DNA of 64,000 nt. It comes from Pseudomonas yamanorum (GTDB taxonomy: Bacteria; Pseudomonadota; Gammaproteobacteria; Pseudomonadales; Pseudomonadaceae). The stretch is taken from the NCBI RefSeq assembly GCF_900105735.1, contig NZ_LT629793.1:2046001-2110000 (forward strand). Direction: 5' to 3'. The translations under genes were made by a program, and so were the position numbers. This document shows, one piece after another, positions 34,210 through 44,058 of the stretch. The notes beneath the pieces were generated by a model. That model was not told the origin of the DNA, ran no database searches, and saw nothing but the letters and a program-made list of their open reading frames with translations. Each line of letters begins with the position of its first letter. Position 1 is the stretch's first letter.

Positions 34210-35034
34210 TCAGGGTGCAGAGATCGGTGCTGCCTGAACTCTGTCAGCAGGCCGGCGCACCCCGGCCACAATCTTGTCTACCGCCTTGGTCGCCGCCACC
34301 ATGCCGAAGGTCGCGGTGACCATCATCACCGCGCCAAACCCACCGGCGCAGTCCAGTTTCACGCCATCCCCGACAAAACTCTTCTGCAAACAGATGCTGC
34401 CGTCCGGCTTTGGATAACGCAGCTGTTCGGTGGAAAATACGCAGGGCACGCTGTAATGGCGGGTCACGGTGCGCGAGAAGCCGTAGTCGCGGCGCAGGGT
34501 GGAGCGCACTTTCGACGCCAGCGGGTCATTGAACGTACGGTTCAAATCACACACCTGAATCAGCGTCGGATCAATCTGCCCACCCGCGCCGCCAGTGGTG
34601 ATGATCTGGATCTTGCGCCGCTTGCACCAGGCGATCAGCGCGGCCTTGGCGTTCACACTGTCGATGCAGTCGATCACGCAATCGATATTGGGCGTGATGT
34701 ACTCGGCCATCGTCTCGCGAGTGACGAAATCCGCCACCGCGTGCACGGTGCAATCCAGGTTGATGCCCTTCAGGCGCTCGGCCATGACCTCGACCTTGGC
34801 CTTGCCCACCGTGCTGTCCAGCGCATGCAACTGGCGGTTGCTGTTGCTGACGCACACATCATCCAGGTCAAACAGCGAAATCTCGCCCACCCCACAACGG
34901 GCGATGGCTTCCGCCGCCCACGAGCCCACCCCGCCCACGCCGACGATGGCCACATGGGCCGCCTTCAAGCGTTCCAGGCCTTCAATGCCATACAAGCGGG
35001 CGACGCCGGCAAACCGTGGATCTTCTGTACTCAT
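34210..35034 (-). CDS. tcdA: tRNA threonylcarbamoyladenosine dehydratase
   Basis: E1-like ATP-dependent enzyme that cyclises t6A to ct6A at position 37 of ANN-decoding tRNAs. The 274 residues carry the Rossmann motif VGVGGVGSWAAEAIARCGVG, the adenylation segment SLFDLDDVCVSNSNRQLHAL and IDCIDSVNAKAALIAWC. Starts at 35040 and 35034 are both ATG; the latter has GGGG at 8-9 bases and is preferred. It faces csdA-csdE, which supply its sulfur partner in E. coli. Confidence 0.93.
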   Translation of the reverse strand: MSTEDPRFAGVARLYGIEGLERLKAAHVAIVGVGGVGSWAAEAIARCGVGEISLFDLDDVCVSNSNRQLHALDSTVGKAKVEVMAERLKGINLDCTVHAVADFVTRETMAEYITPNIDCVIDCIDSVNAKAALIAWCKRRKIQIITTGGAGGQIDPTLIQVCDLNRTFNDPLASKVRSTLRRDYGFSRTVTRHYSVPCVFSTEQLRYPKPDGSICLQKSFVGDGVKLDCAGGFGAVMMVTATFGMVAATKAVDKIVAGVRRPADRVQAAPISAP

Positions 35035-35060
35035 GACCATTACCCCAAAAACCGGCGCGC

Positions 35061-35066
35061 ATTATA
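35061..35066 (-). promoter_or_regulatory. -10 box for tcdA
   Basis: A consensus TATAAT on the minus strand lies 27 bases upstream of the chosen tcdA start, with only an A-rich weak -35 (TTAAAA) at 18 bases. Confidence 0.5.
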
Positions 35067-35253
35067 GGGCTACGCAGCGACAAGTTTTAAGCTACAAGCT
35101 ACAAGTAAGAGAACTTACGACGAGTTGCACTGCCCAATGTCCGGTTTTTCTCGGCTTGCTGTACGGTCGGTGAAAGGCCAGTGTAGGATGCGCGCCGTTC
35201 GGCGTAGGCCGACACCTCTTTTCGTTCCACACCCTTTGGAACCCGAAATAGCC

Positions 35254-37845
35254 ATGTCATCGCGTAAATTTGGACTCAACCTGGTGGTGGTGCTGGCAAT
35301 TGCCGCGCTGTTCACTGGCTTCTGGGCGCTGATCAACCGCCCGGTCAATGCCCCTAACTGGCCCGAGCAGATCTCCGGTTTTTCGTACTCGCCGTTCCAG
35401 CAAGGCCAGTACCCACAGAAAGACCAGTATCCGACCGACGATCAAATGCGTCAGGACCTTGCGATCATGAGCAAGCTGACGGACAACATCCGTACCTACT
35501 CGGTCGACGGCACCCTGGGGGATATCCCCAAGCTGGCGGAAGAGTTCGGCCTGCGGGTGACCCTGGGAATCTGGATCAGCCCGGACCTCGAGCGCAACGA
35601 GCGCGAGATCCAGCGTGCCATCGAAATCGCCAACAACTCCCGCAGCGTAGTGCGGGTAGTGGTGGGTAACGAAGCGCTGTTCCGCGAAGAAATCACTCCG
35701 GAAGCGCTGATCGTGCTGCTGGATCGGGTACGGGCCGCCGTCAAGGTGCCCGTGACCACCTCCGAGCAATGGCACATCTGGGAACACAACCCGCAACTGG
35801 CCAAGCACGTCGACCTGATCGCCGCGCACATCCTGCCGTACTGGGAACATATCCCGGTGGACAAGGCCGGCCAGTTCGTCCTCGATCGCGCACGGGACCT
35901 GAAGAAGACCTTCCCGAAAAAGCCGCTGTTGCTGTCGGAGGTTGGCTGGCCAAGCAACGGACGGATGCGTGGCGGTGCTGACGCCTCTCCGGCCGACCAG
36001 GCGATTTACCTGCGCACGCTGGTTAACACGCTGAACCGCCAGGGCTACAACTACTTCGTGATCGAAGCGTTTGACCAGCCGTGGAAAGCCAGCGACGAAG
36101 GTTCGGTGGGCGCTTATTGGGGCGTGTTCAACGCCGCACGCCAGCAGAAATTCAATTTTGATGGCCCGGTGGTCGCGATTCCGCAATGGCGAGTGCTGGC
36201 GATCGGCTCGGTGGTGCTTGCGCTGCTGTCGCTGACCCTGCTGATGATCGACGGCTCGGCCCTGCGCCAGCGTGGTCGTACGTTCCTGACCTTTATCGCC
36301 TTCCTGTGCGGTTCAGTATTGGTGTGGATCGGCTACGACTACAGCCAGCAATACAGCACCTGGTTCAGTTTGACGGTAGGCTTCCTGCTGGCACTCGGCG
36401 CCCTGGGCGTGTTTATCGTGTTGCTTACCGAAGCCCACGAACTGGCAGAGGCTGTCTGGACTCACAAACGCCGGCGTGAATTCCTGCCGGTTGTAGGAGA
36501 TTCGGACTACCGCCCGAAAGTCTCGATCCACGTGCCGTGCTACAACGAGCCGCCGGAGATGGTCAAACAGACCCTCGACGCCCTGGCCGCCCTCGACTAT
36601 CCGGACTATGAAGTCCTGATCATCGACAACAACACCAAGGACCCGGCCGTGTGGGAGCCGGTGCGCGACTATTGCGAAACCCTGGGCCCGCGCTTCAAGT
36701 TCTTCCACGTCTCGCCCTTGGCTGGTTTCAAGGGCGGCGCGCTGAACTACCTGATCCCGCATACCGCCAAGGATGCCGAAGTGATCGCGGTGATCGACTC
36801 CGATTACTGCGTGTCGCCGAACTGGCTTAAGCACATGGTGCCGCACTTCGCCGACCCGAAAATCGCTGTGGTGCAGTCGCCACAGGACTATCGCGACCAA
36901 AACGAAAGCACCTTCAAGAAGCTCTGCTACGCGGAATACAAAGGCTTCTTCCACATCGGCATGGTCACCCGTAACGACCGTGACGCGATCATCCAGCACG
37001 GCACCATGACCATGACCCGTCGCTCGGTGCTTGAAGAGCTGGGCTGGGCCGACTGGTGCATCTGTGAAGATGCCGAGTTGGGCCTGCGGGTATTCGAGAA
37101 AGGCCTGTCGGCGGCGTACTACCACGACAGCTACGGCAAAGGCCTGATGCCCGATACCTTTATCGACTTCAAGAAACAGCGTTTCCGCTGGGCCTACGGG
37201 GCGATCCAGATCATCAAGCGTCACACCGCGAGCCTGTTGCGCGGCAAGGACACCGAGCTGACCCGCGGCCAGCGCTACCACTTCCTCGCGGGCTGGTTGC
37301 CGTGGGTGGCCGACGGCATGAACATCTTCTTCACCGTGGGCGCCCTGTTGTGGTCGGCGGCGATGATTATCGTGCCGACGCGGGTTGACCCGCCGCTGCT
37401 GATTTTCGCGATTCCGCCATTGGCGCTGTTCGTGTTCAAGGTCGGCAAGATCATCTTCCTCTACCGCCGTGCGGTGGGTGTGAACCTGAAAGATGCGTTC
37501 TGCGCGGCGTTGGCCGGGTTAGCGTTGTCCCACACCATTGCCAAGGCAGTGCTGTACGGCTTCTTCACCACCAGCATTCCGTTCTTTCGTACACCGAAGA
37601 ACGCCGATAACCACGGTTTCTGGGTCGCGATTTCCGAAGCCCGGGAAGAGATGTTCATCATGCTGCTGTTGTGGGGCGCGGCACTGGGGATTTACCTGGT
37701 GCAGGGCCTGCCGAGCAATGACATGCGCTTCTGGGTGGTGATGTTGCTGGTGCAGTCGCTGCCGTATGTGGCGGCGCTGATCATGGCGTTCCTGTCGTCG
37801 CTGCCGAAACCGGCACCGAAGCAAGAGCCTGTGGCCGCTGCTTAA
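35254..37845 (+). CDS. ndvB: NdvB-type beta-glucan enzyme: GH17 transglucosylase fused to GT2 synthase
   Basis: Large membrane enzyme expected to make periplasmic (cyclic) beta-1,3-glucans; the P. aeruginosa homologue is linked to biofilm antibiotic tolerance. The start at 35254 gives 863 residues and a first membrane helix at 10-28. A GH17 domain follows, with acid/base Glu140 in VVGNEALF and nucleophile Glu229 in LLSEVGWPSNG. Three membrane helices (about 313-333, 342-362, 370-392) then lead to a GT2 domain (420-660) with VPCYNEPPE, DSD at 515-517, ED at 605-606 and QRFRW at 642-646. More membrane helices end the protein. dapE and rlmA follow, as next to PAO1 ndvB. Confidence 0.85.
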   Translation: MSSRKFGLNLVVVLAIAALFTGFWALINRPVNAPNWPEQISGFSYSPFQQGQYPQKDQYPTDDQMRQDLAIMSKLTDNIRTYSVDGTLGDIPKLAEEFGLRVTLGIWISPDLERNEREIQRAIEIANNSRSVVRVVVGNEALFREEITPEALIVLLDRVRAAVKVPVTTSEQWHIWEHNPQLAKHVDLIAAHILPYWEHIPVDKAGQFVLDRARDLKKTFPKKPLLLSEVGWPSNGRMRGGADASPADQAIYLRTLVNTLNRQGYNYFVIEAFDQPWKASDEGSVGAYWGVFNAARQQKFNFDGPVVAIPQWRVLAIGSVVLALLSLTLLMIDGSALRQRGRTFLTFIAFLCGSVLVWIGYDYSQQYSTWFSLTVGFLLALGALGVFIVLLTEAHELAEAVWTHKRRREFLPVVGDSDYRPKVSIHVPCYNEPPEMVKQTLDALAALDYPDYEVLIIDNNTKDPAVWEPVRDYCETLGPRFKFFHVSPLAGFKGGALNYLIPHTAKDAEVIAVIDSDYCVSPNWLKHMVPHFADPKIAVVQSPQDYRDQNESTFKKLCYAEYKGFFHIGMVTRNDRDAIIQHGTMTMTRRSVLEELGWADWCICEDAELGLRVFEKGLSAAYYHDSYGKGLMPDTFIDFKKQRFRWAYGAIQIIKRHTASLLRGKDTELTRGQRYHFLAGWLPWVADGMNIFFTVGALLWSAAMIIVPTRVDPPLLIFAIPPLALFVFKVGKIIFLYRRAVGVNLKDAFCAALAGLALSHTIAKAVLYGFFTTSIPFFRTPKNADNHGFWVAISEAREEMFIMLLLWGAALGIYLVQGLPSNDMRFWVVMLLVQSLPYVAALIMAFLSSLPKPAPKQEPVAAA

Positions 37846-37863
37846 AATCCTGCGCAATGCACT

Positions 37864-37889
37864 AAACGGCGGCCTCTGGCCGCCGTTTT
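37864..37889 (+). terminator. Terminator after the glucan synthase gene
   Basis: AACGGCGGCC and GGCCGCCGTT form a perfect 10-bp stem with a 3-base loop, followed by TTG, 18 bases after the stop codon. Confidence 0.8.
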
Positions 37890-37938
37890 GCTATAAGATA
37901 ACGGCCATTTTGTGAGACTTGGCCCAGGCCATTGCTTT

Positions 37939-38045
37939 GTGTGGGAGCGGGCTTGCTCGCGAATGCGCCGGGTCAGTTCATACGTTGTTGACTGACACTC
38001 CGTATTCGCGAGCAAGCCCGCTCCCACACAAGCCCCCTCCCACAT
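37939..38045. repeat. REP pair (REPIN) with a trailing half unit
   Basis: Inverted units TGTGGGAGCGGGCTTGCTCG and CGAGCAAGCCCGCTCCCACA enclose CGCGAATGCG / CGTATTCGCG. A further short AGCCCCCTCCCACAT half unit follows. It is the same subtype as the copy at 34110 and lies between ndvB and dapE. Confidence 0.87.
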
Positions 38046-38081
38046 AAGCCTTGCGCCCTGACATGCTTCTGGAGTTTTTAC

Positions 38082-39233
38082 ATGACGGCCCACGCCGACC
38101 TTTCGCCGACCCTCCAACTCGCTATCGACCTGATCCGTCGCCCATCGGTGACGCCGATCGACGCCGATTGCCAGAAGCTGATGATGCAGCGCCTGGGCGA
38201 CGCCGGTTTTGCGCTTGAGCCGATGCGCATCGAGGATGTGGATAACTTCTGGGCCACCCACGGTAAACACGAAGGCCCGGTATTGTGCTTCGCCGGCCAC
38301 ACCGACGTGGTGCCGACCGGTCCGGTCAAGGCATGGCAGAACGACCCGTTCGACGCGCTGATCGACGAAAACGGCATGCTCTGCGGCCGTGGCGCGGCCG
38401 ACATGAAAGGCAGCCTGGCCGCGATGCTGGTCGCCTCCGAGCGTTTCGTCACTGACTACCCGGACCACAAGGGTTCGGTGGCTTTCCTGATCACCAGTGA
38501 CGAAGAAGGCCCGGCACACCACGGCACCAAGGCTGTGATCGAACGCCTGGCAGCCCGCAAGGAACGCCTGGACTGGTGCATCGTCGGCGAACCGTCGAGC
38601 ACCACCCTGGTGGGCGACGTGGTCAAGAACGGCCGTCGCGGCTCCCTCGGCGCCACCCTGACCGTGCGCGGCGTGCAAGGCCATGTGGCCTACCCGCACC
38701 TGGCGAAGAACCCGATCCACCTGGCCGCTCCGGCCCTGGCCGAACTGGCCGCCGAGCATTGGGACGACGGCAACACCTTCTTCCCGCCCACCAGCTTCCA
38801 GATTTCCAACCTCAATTCCGGCACCGGCGCCACCAACGTGATCCCGGGTGACCTGACGGCGGTTTTCAACTTCCGCTTCTCCACCGAGTCCACCGTCGAA
38901 GGCCTGCAGCAGCGGGTCGCGGCGATTCTCGACAAGCATGGCCTGGACTGGCATGTGGAGTGGGCGCTGTCGGGCCTGCCGTTCCTCACCGAACCGGGCG
39001 CGTTGCTCGATGCCGTCTCCGCCAGCATCAAGGCCGTCACCGGCCGCGAGACCAAGGCGTCCACCAGCGGAGGCACTTCCGACGGGCGCTTCATTGCGAC
39101 CCTCGGCACTCAGGTTGTAGAGCTGGGCCCGGTCAACGCGACCATCCATCAGGTCAACGAGCGCATTCTCGCCAGCGATCTAGATGTACTGACCGAAATC
39201 TACTACCAGACCCTGATCAAGTTGCTCGCCTGA
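38082..39233 (+). CDS. dapE: Succinyl-diaminopimelate desuccinylase
   Basis: Dizinc hydrolase that releases succinate and L,L-diaminopimelate, after DapC in the same pathway. The 383 residues carry the M20 peptidase motifs: [16 protein letters not shown] with the first metal His and Asp, [16 protein letters not shown] with the bridging Asp, and [12 protein letters not shown] with the catalytic Glu pair. The dimerisation region follows ([20 protein letters not shown]). Its TGA shares one base with the rlmA ATG. Confidence 0.97.
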   Translation: MTAHADLSPTLQLAIDLIRRPSVTPIDADCQKLMMQRLGDAGFALEPMRIEDVDNFWATHGKHEGPVLCFAGHTDVVPTGPVKAWQNDPFDALIDENGMLCGRGAADMKGSLAAMLVASERFVTDYPDHKGSVAFLITSDEEGPAHHGTKAVIERLAARKERLDWCIVGEPSSTTLVGDVVKNGRRGSLGATLTVRGVQGHVAYPHLAKNPIHLAAPALAELAAEHWDDGNTFFPPTSFQISNLNSGTGATNVIPGDLTAVFNFRFSTESTVEGLQQRVAAILDKHGLDWHVEWALSGLPFLTEPGALLDAVSASIKAVTGRETKASTSGGTSDGRFIATLGTQVVELGPVNATIHQVNERILASDLDVLTEIYYQTLIKLLA

Positions 39234-40042
39234 TGCTCGCTTGCCCTATTTGCAGCGCACCGCTCCATGAAGTGGACAATGGCGTGGCTTGCCCGGTCGG
39301 GCACCGTTTCGACCGCGCGCGCCAGGGCTACCTGAACCTGTTGCCGGTGCAGCACAAGAACAGTCGGGACCCGGGCGACAACCTGGCAATGGTGGAAGCG
39401 CGCCGCGACTTCCTCAACGCCGGGCACTACGCCCCGGTGGCCAGGCGCCTGGCCGAACTGGCCGCAGAACGCAAACCCCAGCGCTGGCTGGATATCGGCT
39501 GTGGCGAGGGTTACTACACCGCGCAAATCGCCGACACCCTGCTGCGCGCCGACGGCTACGCCCTGGATATTTCCAAGGAAGCGGTCAAGCGTGCCTGTAA
39601 GCGCAACCCCACGGTGACCTGGTTGATCGCCAGCATGGCCCGAGTGCCGTTGGCCGATGCCAGTTGCCAGTTCCTTGCCAGTGTCTTCAGCCCGCTGGAC
39701 TGGCTGGAGGCCAAGCGCCTGCTCAGCCCGGGCGGTGGTTTGATGAAAGTCGGCCCCACCAGCGGCCACCTGATGGAACTGCGTGAGCGTTTGTACGACG
39801 AAGTGCGCGAGTACACCGACGATAAGCACCTGGCGCTGGTACCGGACGGCATGAGCCTGCAACACAGTGAAACCCTGGAGTTCAAGCTCAGCCTGGCCGA
39901 TCCCAAGGACCGCGCCAATCTGCTGGCGATGACCCCCCACGGCTGGCGCGCCAGTGCCGAGCGCCGCGCCCAAGTGATCGAGGCGGCCGAACCGCTGCTG
40001 GTCACTGTGTCGATGCGCTACGACTATTTCGTGCTTCAATAA
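39233..40042 (+). CDS. rlmA: 23S rRNA (guanine-N1)-methyltransferase (RlmA/RrmA)
   Basis: Methylates N1 of G745 (E. coli numbering) in 23S rRNA. The 269-residue product starts at the ATG overlapping the dapE stop (TGATG). Its N-terminal zinc-binding part reads [20 protein letters not shown] with CPVGHRFDRARQGYLNLL following, giving a CxxC...CxxxH ligand set. The SAM motif is RWLDIGCGEGYYTAQI. Coupling to dapE is the arrangement recalled for PAO1 (PA1161-PA1162). An older alternative name is rrmA. Confidence 0.92.
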   Translation: MLACPICSAPLHEVDNGVACPVGHRFDRARQGYLNLLPVQHKNSRDPGDNLAMVEARRDFLNAGHYAPVARRLAELAAERKPQRWLDIGCGEGYYTAQIADTLLRADGYALDISKEAVKRACKRNPTVTWLIASMARVPLADASCQFLASVFSPLDWLEAKRLLSPGGGLMKVGPTSGHLMELRERLYDEVREYTDDKHLALVPDGMSLQHSETLEFKLSLADPKDRANLLAMTPHGWRASAERRAQVIEAAEPLLVTVSMRYDYFVLQ

Positions 40043-40119
40043 CCCATTATTTGCGGGCCTCTCGGGGCCTGCGCTGAATCCGCGAATGGATTTTCAAAAT
40101 CCCGCAATGAGGAACATCC

Positions 40120-40497
40120 ATGCGCCAACCTGATATCGAGATTTACCTCAAGGACGCCGACGTCGACCACAAGGCCATCGCCGCCTGGCTGGGCGCCGCC
40201 CTGGGCCCGTGCACCGATTGGGTCCAGCGTGGCCAGACCTACAAGTGCACAGCCGGCAGCGTGCCGGTCACCTGGCTGCCGAAAGCCGTAGGCAAATGGA
40301 ACAGCCTGTACCTGGAAAGCGACCAGACCCCGTGGGAAGACGACATCGCCTGCGCTCGTGCGGCCTTTGCCGCGCTGAACGTCGAAGTGCGTTGCGCACC
40401 GGGCAGCTGGGTTGAGGAAGAAGGTGAAGAAAGCGCAGATACCTGGATTCGTATCAGCGAAGACGGTGAAGAGCAGATCACCTGGAAAACAGCATAA
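40120..40497 (+). CDS. Small acidic conserved protein of unknown function
   Basis: A 125-residue soluble protein with no signal peptide or membrane segment. It starts MRQPDIEIYLKDADVDHKAI and ends in a strongly acidic stretch (WVEEEGEESADTWIRISEDG). I do not recognise a named domain. It has a plausible ribosome site (ATGAGGAAC) and typical Pseudomonas codon use, and lies 77 bases after rlmA. The same position, between rlmA and a cold-shock gene, is occupied by a conserved hypothetical gene in PAO1 as I remember it. No function is proposed. Confidence 0.8.
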   Translation: MRQPDIEIYLKDADVDHKAIAAWLGAALGPCTDWVQRGQTYKCTAGSVPVTWLPKAVGKWNSLYLESDQTPWEDDIACARAAFAALNVEVRCAPGSWVEEEGEESADTWIRISEDGEEQITWKTA

Positions 40498-40538
40498 GGT
40501 CAGGCTAACAAGGCCTCAATGTGCAAACCCAATCAAAT

Positions 40539-40626
40539 GTGGGAGCTGGCTTGCCTGCGATGGGCCCACCTCGGTCATTCAGCCAAACCGCGGCGATGCC
40601 ATCGCGGGCAAGCCCGGCTCCCACAT
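40539..40626. repeat. REP pair (REPIN), CTGGCTTGCCTGCGA subtype
   Basis: TGTGGGAGCTGGCTTGCCTG and its imperfect inverse ending GCAAGCCCGGCTCCCACA enclose GCGATGG / CCATCGC. It lies between the acidic protein gene and the convergent cold-shock gene. Confidence 0.83.
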
Positions 40627-40669
40627 TTGACCGGGTTCCCACATTTAAAGGTGCGTCGTGCTTATCGGC

Positions 40670-40879
40670 TTACAGCCCAACCACATCCTCAGCCTGCAAG
40701 CCCTTCTCGCCCGTCACCACGGCGTACTCCACCTGCTGGCCTTCAGACAATGAGCGATGCCCTTCACCGCGAATGGCGCGGTAGTGCACAAACACATCCT
40801 TGCCATCTTCCCGCTGTATAAAGCCGTAACCCTTGGCGTCATTGAACCACTTCACATTGCCGGTTTCGCGCGTTGCCAT
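40670..40879 (-). CDS. Cold-shock domain protein
   Basis: Small OB-fold RNA chaperone. From the ATG at 40879 the product has 69 residues, the normal CspA length, beginning [20 protein letters not shown]; upstream open frame to 41056 belongs to the leader. RNP1 (KGYGFIQ) and RNP2 (VFVHYRAI) are intact. It ends [13 protein letters not shown] good sigma70 promoter and a leader of about 60 bases precede it. It is divergent from plsB. It could be any of several Pseudomonas CSPs, so no symbol is given. Confidence 0.95.
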   Translation of the reverse strand: MATRETGNVKWFNDAKGYGFIQREDGKDVFVHYRAIRGEGHRSLSEGQQVEYAVVTGEKGLQAEDVVGL

Positions 40880-40944
40880 CTGTTTTGCTCCCACATGCTT
40901 TTTATAAGTACGTTTATTGTTGAGTCGTCGCAGTTGAACTGCCG

Positions 40945-40972
40945 AGTATAAGACAGGCTCAAAAAGCTTCAA
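40945..40972 (-). promoter_or_regulatory. Sigma70 promoter for the cold-shock gene
   Basis: On the minus strand a -35 TTGAAG and a -10 TATACT are separated by 16 bases. The leader to the ATG would be about 60 bases. Confidence 0.65.
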
Positions 40973-41072
40973 CTCAAGATTACTTCGCCGCTTTTTTGCC
41001 GATTTTCGGCTAATACTGCACACTAGCGCACCGAGCAACCGCTCGGTTTTTCCCACTCAAAGCAGAAGCCGT

Positions 41073-43577
41073 ATGACCCGCTCTCCCTTTCGCCGTCTGG
41101 TATTTGGCACCTTGCGTCGGCTGTTGTACCTCTGGGTTCGCTCAGAGACGATCAACCAGTCGTCCCTTACCCTCAACCTCGACCGCAGTCGTCCGGTGTT
41201 TTACGTCCTGCAATCCCCGTCCCTCACCGAATTGGCGGTGGTTGATACCGAATGTACCAAGGCCGGCCTGCCGCGCCCGGTGCTGCCGGTATCGGTCGGC
41301 CCGTTGATGGAACCGGCGGCCTTCTTCTACCTGACGCCCGACCCCGACTGGCTCGGCCGCCAAGACAAGCGTGGCGCACCGCCCACCCTGACCCGCCTGG
41401 TGGACGTACTCACCGAACACGCCGAAGAGAATGCACAGATCATTCCAGTCAGCGTGTTCTGGGGCCAGTCGCCCGACAGCGAGTCCAGCCCGTGGAAACT
41501 GCTGTTCGCTGACAGCTGGGCCGTCACCGGCCGCCTGCGCCGGTTGCTGAGCATCCTGATCCTGGGCCGCAAGACCCGGGTGCAATTCTCCGCGCCCATC
41601 AACCTGCGTGAATTGATCGAACACAATAAAGGCCACGAACGCACCGTGCGCATGGCCCAACGCATCCTGCGGGTGCACTTTCGCAACCTGAAAACCGCGG
41701 TGATCGGTCCCGACCTGTCCCACCGGCGCAACCTGGTGAAAGGCCTGGTCAACATGCCACTGGTGCGCCAAGCGATCCTCGACGAGGCCGAACGCGAGAA
41801 AATCACCCCCGAAAAAGCCAAGGCCCAGGCCCTGCGTTACGGCAACGAGATCGCCTCGGACTACACCTACACCGCCATCCGCTTCCTGGAAGTGGTGCTG
41901 AGCTGGTTCTGGAACAAGATCTACGACGGCATCAAAGTCAACAACATCGAGGGCGTGCAAAAGGTCGCACAGGGTTACGAGGTGATCTATGTGCCGTGCC
42001 ATCGCAGCCATATCGACTACCTGCTGCTCTCCTACCTCCTGTTCAAGAATGGCTTGACCCCGCCGCACATCGCCGCCGGGATCAACCTGAACATGCCGGT
42101 GATCGGCAGCCTGTTGCGCCGTGGCGGGGCGTTTTTCATGCGCCGTACTTTCAAGGGCAACCCGCTGTACACCTCGGTGTTCAACGAATACCTGCACACC
42201 CTGTTCACCAAGGGTTTCCCGGTGGAGTACTTCGTCGAAGGCGGACGCTCGCGCACCGGGCGCATGCTGCAACCGAAGACCGGGATGCTGGCAATCACTC
42301 TGCGCAGCTTCCTGCGCTCCTCGCGCATGCCCATCGTGTTTGTGCCGGTGTACATCGGCTATGAGCGAGTGCTGGAAGGCCGGACTTACCTCGGCGAACT
42401 GCGCGGCGCGAGCAAGAAGAAAGAGTCGATTTTCGATATTTTCAAAGTGGTCGGCGCCCTCAAGCAGCGCTTTGGCCAGGTCGCGGTGAACTTCGGCGAA
42501 CCGATCAAGCTGGCGGAATTCCTCGACAGCGAGCAGCCCGACTGGCGCGCCCAGGAGCTGGGCCCGAACTACAAGCCGGCGTGGCTCAACGAAACCACCA
42601 ACCGCCTCGGCGAGCGGGTGGCGCAACACCTGAACGAAGCAGCAGCGATCAACCCGGTGAACCTGGTGGCATTGGCGCTGCTGTCCACCACCCGCCTGGC
42701 CCTGGACGAACAGGCCATGGCACGCCAGCTGGATCTGTACCTGGCGCTGCTGCGCAAGGTGCCCTACTCGCCCCACACCACCTTGCCCGAAGGGGACGGC
42801 CTGGCGCTGATCAAACATGTAAAGGACATGAAACTGCTGTCGGAGCAGAGCGATGCCCTGGGCAAAATCCTTTATCTGGACGAGCAAAATGCCGTCCTGA
42901 TGACCTACTACCGCAACAACGTGCTGCACATCTTCGCCCTGCCCGCGCTGCTGGCGAGTTTCTTCCAGAGCAGCTCGCGCATGAGCCGCGAACAGATCCT
43001 GCGCTACACCCGTGCGCTCTACCCGTACCTGCAATCGGAGTTGTTTATCCGCTGGTCCCTGGACGAGCTGGACGCGGTGGTCGACCAGTGGCTGGAGGCC
43101 TTCGTCGAACAAGGCCTGCTGCGCTTCGAGAATGAGGTGTACCTGCGCCCGGCCCCGAGTTCGCGGCACTTTGTACTGCTGACGCTGCTGTCCAAGAGCA
43201 TCGCCCAGACCCTGCAACGTTTCTACATGGCCATCTCGCTGCTGCTCAACAGCGGCCAGAACAGCATCAGTGCCGAAGAGCTGGAAGACCTGTGCACGGT
43301 CATGGCCCAGCGCCTGTCGATCCTCCATGGCCTGAATGCCCCGGAGTTCTTCGACAAGAGCCTTTTCCGACATTTCATCCAGACGTTGTTGGAGCAGGAT
43401 GTGCTGCGCCGCGACGAGGCCGGCAAGCTGAGCTATCACCCGCTGCTGGGCGAGCTGGCCGAGGGCGCGGCCAAGCGCGTATTGCCGGCAGATATTCGCC
43501 TGTCAATTCGCCAGGTGGCCCTGCATCGCAGCGAAGACGCGGCAGACAAGCCCGTCGTCCCCGAAGAAACACACTAG
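41073..43577 (+). CDS. plsB: Glycerol-3-phosphate acyltransferase
   Basis: First acylation of phospholipid synthesis: acyl-ACP or acyl-CoA plus glycerol 3-phosphate to lysophosphatidate at the inner membrane. The 834 residues match the PlsB length. The acyltransferase core has the HX4D motif in [18 protein letters not shown], the [13 protein letters not shown] block, and the glycerol-phosphate-binding [19 protein letters not shown]. The next enzymes in phospholipid synthesis include cdsA, found elsewhere in this window. It is divergent from the cold-shock gene. Confidence 0.97.
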   Translation: MTRSPFRRLVFGTLRRLLYLWVRSETINQSSLTLNLDRSRPVFYVLQSPSLTELAVVDTECTKAGLPRPVLPVSVGPLMEPAAFFYLTPDPDWLGRQDKRGAPPTLTRLVDVLTEHAEENAQIIPVSVFWGQSPDSESSPWKLLFADSWAVTGRLRRLLSILILGRKTRVQFSAPINLRELIEHNKGHERTVRMAQRILRVHFRNLKTAVIGPDLSHRRNLVKGLVNMPLVRQAILDEAEREKITPEKAKAQALRYGNEIASDYTYTAIRFLEVVLSWFWNKIYDGIKVNNIEGVQKVAQGYEVIYVPCHRSHIDYLLLSYLLFKNGLTPPHIAAGINLNMPVIGSLLRRGGAFFMRRTFKGNPLYTSVFNEYLHTLFTKGFPVEYFVEGGRSRTGRMLQPKTGMLAITLRSFLRSSRMPIVFVPVYIGYERVLEGRTYLGELRGASKKKESIFDIFKVVGALKQRFGQVAVNFGEPIKLAEFLDSEQPDWRAQELGPNYKPAWLNETTNRLGERVAQHLNEAAAINPVNLVALALLSTTRLALDEQAMARQLDLYLALLRKVPYSPHTTLPEGDGLALIKHVKDMKLLSEQSDALGKILYLDEQNAVLMTYYRNNVLHIFALPALLASFFQSSSRMSREQILRYTRALYPYLQSELFIRWSLDELDAVVDQWLEAFVEQGLLRFENEVYLRPAPSSRHFVLLTLLSKSIAQTLQRFYMAISLLLNSGQNSISAEELEDLCTVMAQRLSILHGLNAPEFFDKSLFRHFIQTLLEQDVLRRDEAGKLSYHPLLGELAEGAAKRVLPADIRLSIRQVALHRSEDAADKPVVPEETH

Positions 43578-43587
43578 AGTGACCGAG

Positions 43588-43610
43588 GCGCCAGGGTGTT
43601 TCTGGCGCCG
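43588..43610 (+). terminator. Hairpin after plsB
   Basis: GGCGCCAG / CTGGCGCC form an 8-bp stem with a 7-base loop, 10 bases after the plsB stop and 18 before the next gene. There is no T-run, so it may only slow or process the transcript. Confidence 0.4.
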
Positions 43611-43628
43611 CTGACAAGGAGCTGTACC

Positions 43629-44030
43629 ATGAAAAAAATCATCCTCCTGGGCCTCACCGCCCTGCTGGGAGCCTGCCAGACCATGAGCCCCGCCCCCAAA
43701 GCCAGCCTCGACGGCGAAGTGTTCTACCTGCAACGCATCGCCCTGCCGCCCGCCGCCACCTTGAGTGTGACCCTGCAAGACGTGTCCTTGATGGACGCCC
43801 CGGCCGTGACCCTGGCCGAGCAGAAAGGCCCGGTGAAAGGCCAGGTGCCGCTGCCCTTCCACCTGAGCTACGACCCGGCCCAGGTCAAGCCTGGCCACAG
43901 TTACTCGGTCAGCGCTCGCATCGAACTGGATGGCAAGCTACTGTTTATCACCACCGAACGACACTCTGTGCAGTTGAATGGCCAGGACTCTCAACCGCTG
44001 CGCGTACGCGTGGATGCGGTTGCACACTGA
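43629..44030 (+). CDS. YbaY/YscW-like small lipoprotein
   Basis: A 133-residue predicted lipoprotein. Starting at the ATG at 43629 (after AAGGAG), it has the signal MKKIILLGLTALLGAC with lipobox LLGAC; the in-frame ATG at 43596 is rejected because it lies before the ribosome site. The mature part is an all-beta domain (GEVFYLQRIALPPAATLSVT, then VPLPFHLSYDPAQV) typical of the YbaY/YscW (PF09619-like) family. Members are outer-membrane or periplasmic proteins of unknown role, or type III secretin pilotins; there is no secretion locus here. Confidence 0.8.
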   Translation: MKKIILLGLTALLGACQTMSPAPKASLDGEVFYLQRIALPPAATLSVTLQDVSLMDAPAVTLAEQKGPVKGQVPLPFHLSYDPAQVKPGHSYSVSARIELDGKLLFITTERHSVQLNGQDSQPLRVRVDAVAH

Positions 44031-44058
44031 TTAAAAATTCGAACATAAGGAAGCGTCC

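Noticed and set aside
35080..35106. Short direct repeats (AAGCTACAAGCTACAAG) upstream of the glucan synthase
   Set aside because: Too short to assign; they may be a fragment of a common Pseudomonas short repeat but show no paired structure.
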